Part shown: positions 62,187 to 64,000 of the stretch, in pieces
How positions within the stretch are numbered: the stretch's first letter is position 1
Layout: every line of letters starts with the position of its first letter
From: JBLIRR01 sp049472395
GTDB lineage: Bacteria > SZUA-182 > DTGQ01 > JBLIRR01
Length of the DNA: 64,000 nucleotides
Direction of reading: 5' to 3'
Assembly: GCA_049472395.1 (NCBI GenBank)
Contig: JBLIRR010000024.1
Coordinates: 1 to 64,000, forward strand
Notes under the pieces: generated by a model
Database searches by the model: none
The model's input: only the letters and a program-made list of their open reading frames with translations
What the model was told of the DNA's origin: nothing
Program-made: the position numbers and the translations under genes

Positions 62187-62428
62187 ATATTTATTCTTTC
62201 TTTATACACATGGCTTTGGGCATTTTATTACCTGCAAAGCCCGTAAGCAAATACCATTACCCTTAAGGTTGGACATCTGGATATTGGAACAGATCTACCT
62301 TTTTCTCTGGTATGACATGCAATTTCCATTTTCCATTATAAGGGATTTCCGTAGCTTACGGCAGATTCTTTTAACAATGCCCAAAGCCTGTATCTCTATC
62401 GTATATGACTGTTAATCTTACTAAAGAG

Positions 62429-62941
62429 TTACGGAGCAGCAAGCTCAAGAGCAGTTAATAGAAATGCATTAGGCCCAAACTGTTGAATATACTCAGAATT
62501 TGCATAAGGCACATATTGAAGAAGGAATGTAGTCGCGACAGGCGCTAACGTTGAATAATCTGTTGGCAGTGTAATAGGAGCCGGGCTGAATGTGAAAGGA
62601 TTAATCAGATAAGATGGCGGCCATGCAAAAAATCCCTGTTCCACGTCAAAGAATATTAATCCGACTGGAGTATTGTAGAGAAACCATGGAAATGGCAAAT
62701 ATGGGTCCCACGTTATGGCAGGCTGTACAGGAAGTACAGTGGAACGTGCCAGGCTTGAAATAATGGGGGTAGGGAGTTGAGTAGTTGTATCGATAGGCGA
62801 TAAAGCAGGCGACCATAATGGCCATAATGTGTTGTAAGGCGGAAGAGCTGTCCAGGTCTGGCATTGAACATTTGATACACTAACGATTATTGAAAAGAAA
62901 AAAATCACAAAACAGCTAAAAAGTATTCTTCTTTTTAACAT
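62429..62941 (-). CDS. Exported low-complexity Pro/Trp/Tyr/Leu-rich protein
   Basis: A 170-residue protein with a signal peptide (about 1-28) and an excellent ribosome binding site (AAAGGAGGGG). The mature part is dominated by Pro, Leu, Thr, Ser, Trp, Tyr and Phe, with short motifs such as YNTLWPLWSPALSP, WDPYLPFPWFLYNTP and FFAWPPSYLINPF, and almost no charged residues. No family is recognised. The composition resembles the low-complexity segments of 47552-48802, 24251-27790 and 7283-8332. It may be a structural or adhesive surface component, but function cannot be read. Confidence 0.7.
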   Translation of the reverse strand: MLKRRILFSCFVIFFFSIIVSVSNVQCQTWTALPPYNTLWPLWSPALSPIDTTTQLPTPIISSLARSTVLPVQPAITWDPYLPFPWFLYNTPVGLIFFDVEQGFFAWPPSYLINPFTFSPAPITLPTDYSTLAPVATTFLLQYVPYANSEYIQQFGPNAFLLTALELAAP

Positions 62942-63140
62942 AAAAGATCCCCTCCTTTCTCTCTAAGATATGTACTGGAGGAAGAAATATTCTCCCTTCC
63001 TAGACGTTACAAAAACTTAATGACGATAGTATTCTGAGGATGGTTACGATCCATTGATAATCGTATTTGTTTGATTTGAGATTTCTTAACATACCAAGAC
63101 ATTTTACTTCTTGTCTATAATATAGCAAGCTGGCAAAAGA

Positions 63141-63180
63141 CCTCGCTACACCGCTCAACAAATAGCAGGAATCCCTTATA
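63141..63180 (-). repeat. Dispersed 40-bp repeat, copy C
   Basis: Reverse complement shares TATAAGGGATTCCTGCTATT and TGTTGAGCGGTGTAGCGAGG with copies A and B. It is intergenic, about 47 bases upstream of the sigma-70 promoter of the last gene. Confidence 0.75.
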
Positions 63181-63226
63181 CTTTTGGGAATACGCCATAA
63201 TGAATTGCTGAATTTTTATAAAATAA

Positions 63227-63255
63227 TTGTACTTTTCTCTACGTTTATGTATAAT
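63227..63255 (+). promoter_or_regulatory. Sigma-70 promoter of the last gene
   Basis: TTGTAC (63227-63232), 17 bases, TATAAT (63250-63255), about 66 bases before the start at 63321. Confidence 0.7.
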
Positions 63256-63320
63256 CTTTGCAGGCGAAACCATGGTATAGATAGCTTCGATAGTAAATAG
63301 AGTGCAAAGAGAGAGAGCCG

Positions 63321-64000
63321 ATGGCAGCCCGAAAAAACATCTTTGTCGCCGACGACATCCTAATCAAAACAGGATATGTGCTGCTTTTTTTGACACTGGT
63401 GGCAGGTTTAATCGCCTGGCCGTCTATGAAGACTGGGACGGTGAATCCCGAAGATATATGGATCGTCCTCATGGTCATCTCTGCCCTGATCATCATTCCG
63501 ATCGCTTTTCTTGCAACCGGCTATCGCATCCGGTCGCAGGAGAAAAAGATCCACACGGTCTGGAACATCCTTGAAAAAACGCTCGAGGCCTCCATCGACG
63601 ACCTGGCAGAGAACACAGGCCTGCAGAAAGACACGATTGCAAAAGCAGTACGCCTAATCAACCGGCGCGGAAGTGCATATTTTATCTACGATCGACCCAG
63701 CGGATTGATCTTTGACGGCAGGCTGAAGAGCCAAACCGTTGCAATAAAAAACTGCCCGACCTGTGGTCATTCTATCGGTTACACAATTCCTCTTATTGTA
63801 ACCAAACTGCCCTGCTGCAGTTATTGCAGATCCCCCCTTGACATCAGTTACATTAACCGATTGAAGCAGGAAAGGATTGAGTCGATCCTGGCGTTGAACT
63901 CGGCACCGGTAGCGAACTACGCCTTCGATGCTCCGAAAAGCAGCTTTAGCTGGGGGCTGTTTGTCATTCTCCTGCTGGTATTCTGGCCCGCGGCACTTGT
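63321..64000 (+). CDS. Membrane protein with helix-turn-helix-like and zinc-ribbon segments (partial, runs off window)
   Basis: Open from ATG at 63321 to the window end, 226 residues and continuing. Two transmembrane helices (about 16-34 and 48-68) are followed by a cytoplasmic part. ASIDDLAENTGLQKDTIAKA and VRLINRRGSAYFIYD look like a winged-helix or PCI-like fold. A zinc ribbon pattern CPTCG ... CCSYC (about 150-180) follows, and a third hydrophobic helix begins near residue 215. I do not recognise the family. Base composition is clearly richer in G and C than its neighbours. The ribosome binding site is AGAGAGAG, moderate. Confidence 0.7.
   Translation, partial: MAARKNIFVADDILIKTGYVLLFLTLVAGLIAWPSMKTGTVNPEDIWIVLMVISALIIIPIAFLATGYRIRSQEKKIHTVWNILEKTLEASIDDLAENTGLQKDTIAKAVRLINRRGSAYFIYDRPSGLIFDGRLKSQTVAIKNCPTCGHSIGYTIPLIVTKLPCCSYCRSPLDISYINRLKQERIESILALNSAPVANYAFDAPKSSFSWGLFVILLLVFWPAAL

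Larger units (their letters stand above)
62942..63320. other. Intergenic region with dispersed-repeat copy C
   Basis: Holds the third copy of the dispersed repeat (63141-63180, minus strand) and the promoter of the last gene at 63227-63255. No gene seen. Confidence 0.6.

Noticed and set aside
63302..63574. 90-codon plus-strand frame
   Set aside because: Out-of-frame shadow of the partial gene starting at 63321, which has the promoter and better features.
1..64000. tRNA, rRNA, CRISPR arrays, insertion sequence transposases, prophage genes
   Set aside because: Looked for by eye on both strands; none found. The only recombinase is IntI.

Overview
The window looks like a chromosomal segment of an AT-rich, Gram-negative, probably uncultured bacterium. 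Evidence for an outer membrane is a TonB-dependent receptor ending in Phe, a HlyD/ABC-2 exporter and many signal-peptide proteins. The mix of genes (IntI integrase with cassettes, sigma-54 activator, CotH/VTC/DUF4956, UPF0182, DUF2341 surface proteins, type IV minor pilins, GatCAB) is seen in Desulfobacterota, Nitrospirota, Planctomycetota and related candidate phyla. I cannot fix the phylum from sequence alone. No rRNA, tRNA or CRISPR array was found.

Layout. 1-2547: the integrase end of a chromosomal integron, with intI on + and two cassettes with attC sites running leftward off the window. 2844-3248: a broken Fe-S protein gene. 3314-8663: a cobalamin-riboswitch operon (promoter, riboswitch, terminator, DUF4465 protein, BtuB-like receptor, PKD surface protein). 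8921-10297: an exported protein with a perfect Kunitz/BPTI cysteine pattern followed by about 17 Cys-rich 12-residue repeats. 10650-11450: EFR1-type flavodoxin/ferredoxin. 11692-21514: a giant DUF2341/LamG/FN3 surface protein and three minor-pilin-like genes. 21629-23812: EEP-family protein plus cardiolipin synthase. 24251-32346: CotH kinase with EF-hand inserts, UPF0182, DUF4956 and VTC polyphosphate polymerase-like genes.

32492-40508 holds a broken Na/Pi symporter, a fatty acid hydroxylase, and a + strand cluster (TVP38, mercuric-reductase-like flavoprotein, DUF3047, two glycosyltransferases, MTAP). Several of its members are internally deleted or frameshifted, and a frameshifted radical SAM gene converges on it. 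40722-41185 is a decayed toxin-antitoxin pair. 41475-44224 is a sigma-54 activator with NifX-like/DUF5320 genes and a visible -24/-12 promoter. 44371-46160 has two copies of a 40-bp dispersed repeat (third copy near 63160) around a methyltransferase and an SdiA-regulated-type protein. 46405-51055 holds a cNMP/HD-GYP protein, an exported DUF333 protein, an AAA ATPase and a Phd/PIN toxin-antitoxin pair.

51516-61870 is one long minus-strand operon-like array: aspS-gatC-gatA-gatB followed by a HlyD/ABC/ABC/permease/permease exporter of the YbhGFSR type, headed by a good sigma-70 promoter. The right end has a small membrane protein, a low-complexity exported protein and a truncated membrane protein with a zinc ribbon.

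Recurring themes are exported proteins with aromatic/Asn/Ser/Pro-rich low-complexity segments (four genes) and an unusual number of decaying genes. The most unusual items are the Kunitz plus Cys-solenoid protein, the integron, the CotH protein whose kinase region is interrupted by EF-hand and Gly/Met repeats, and the dispersed repeat.
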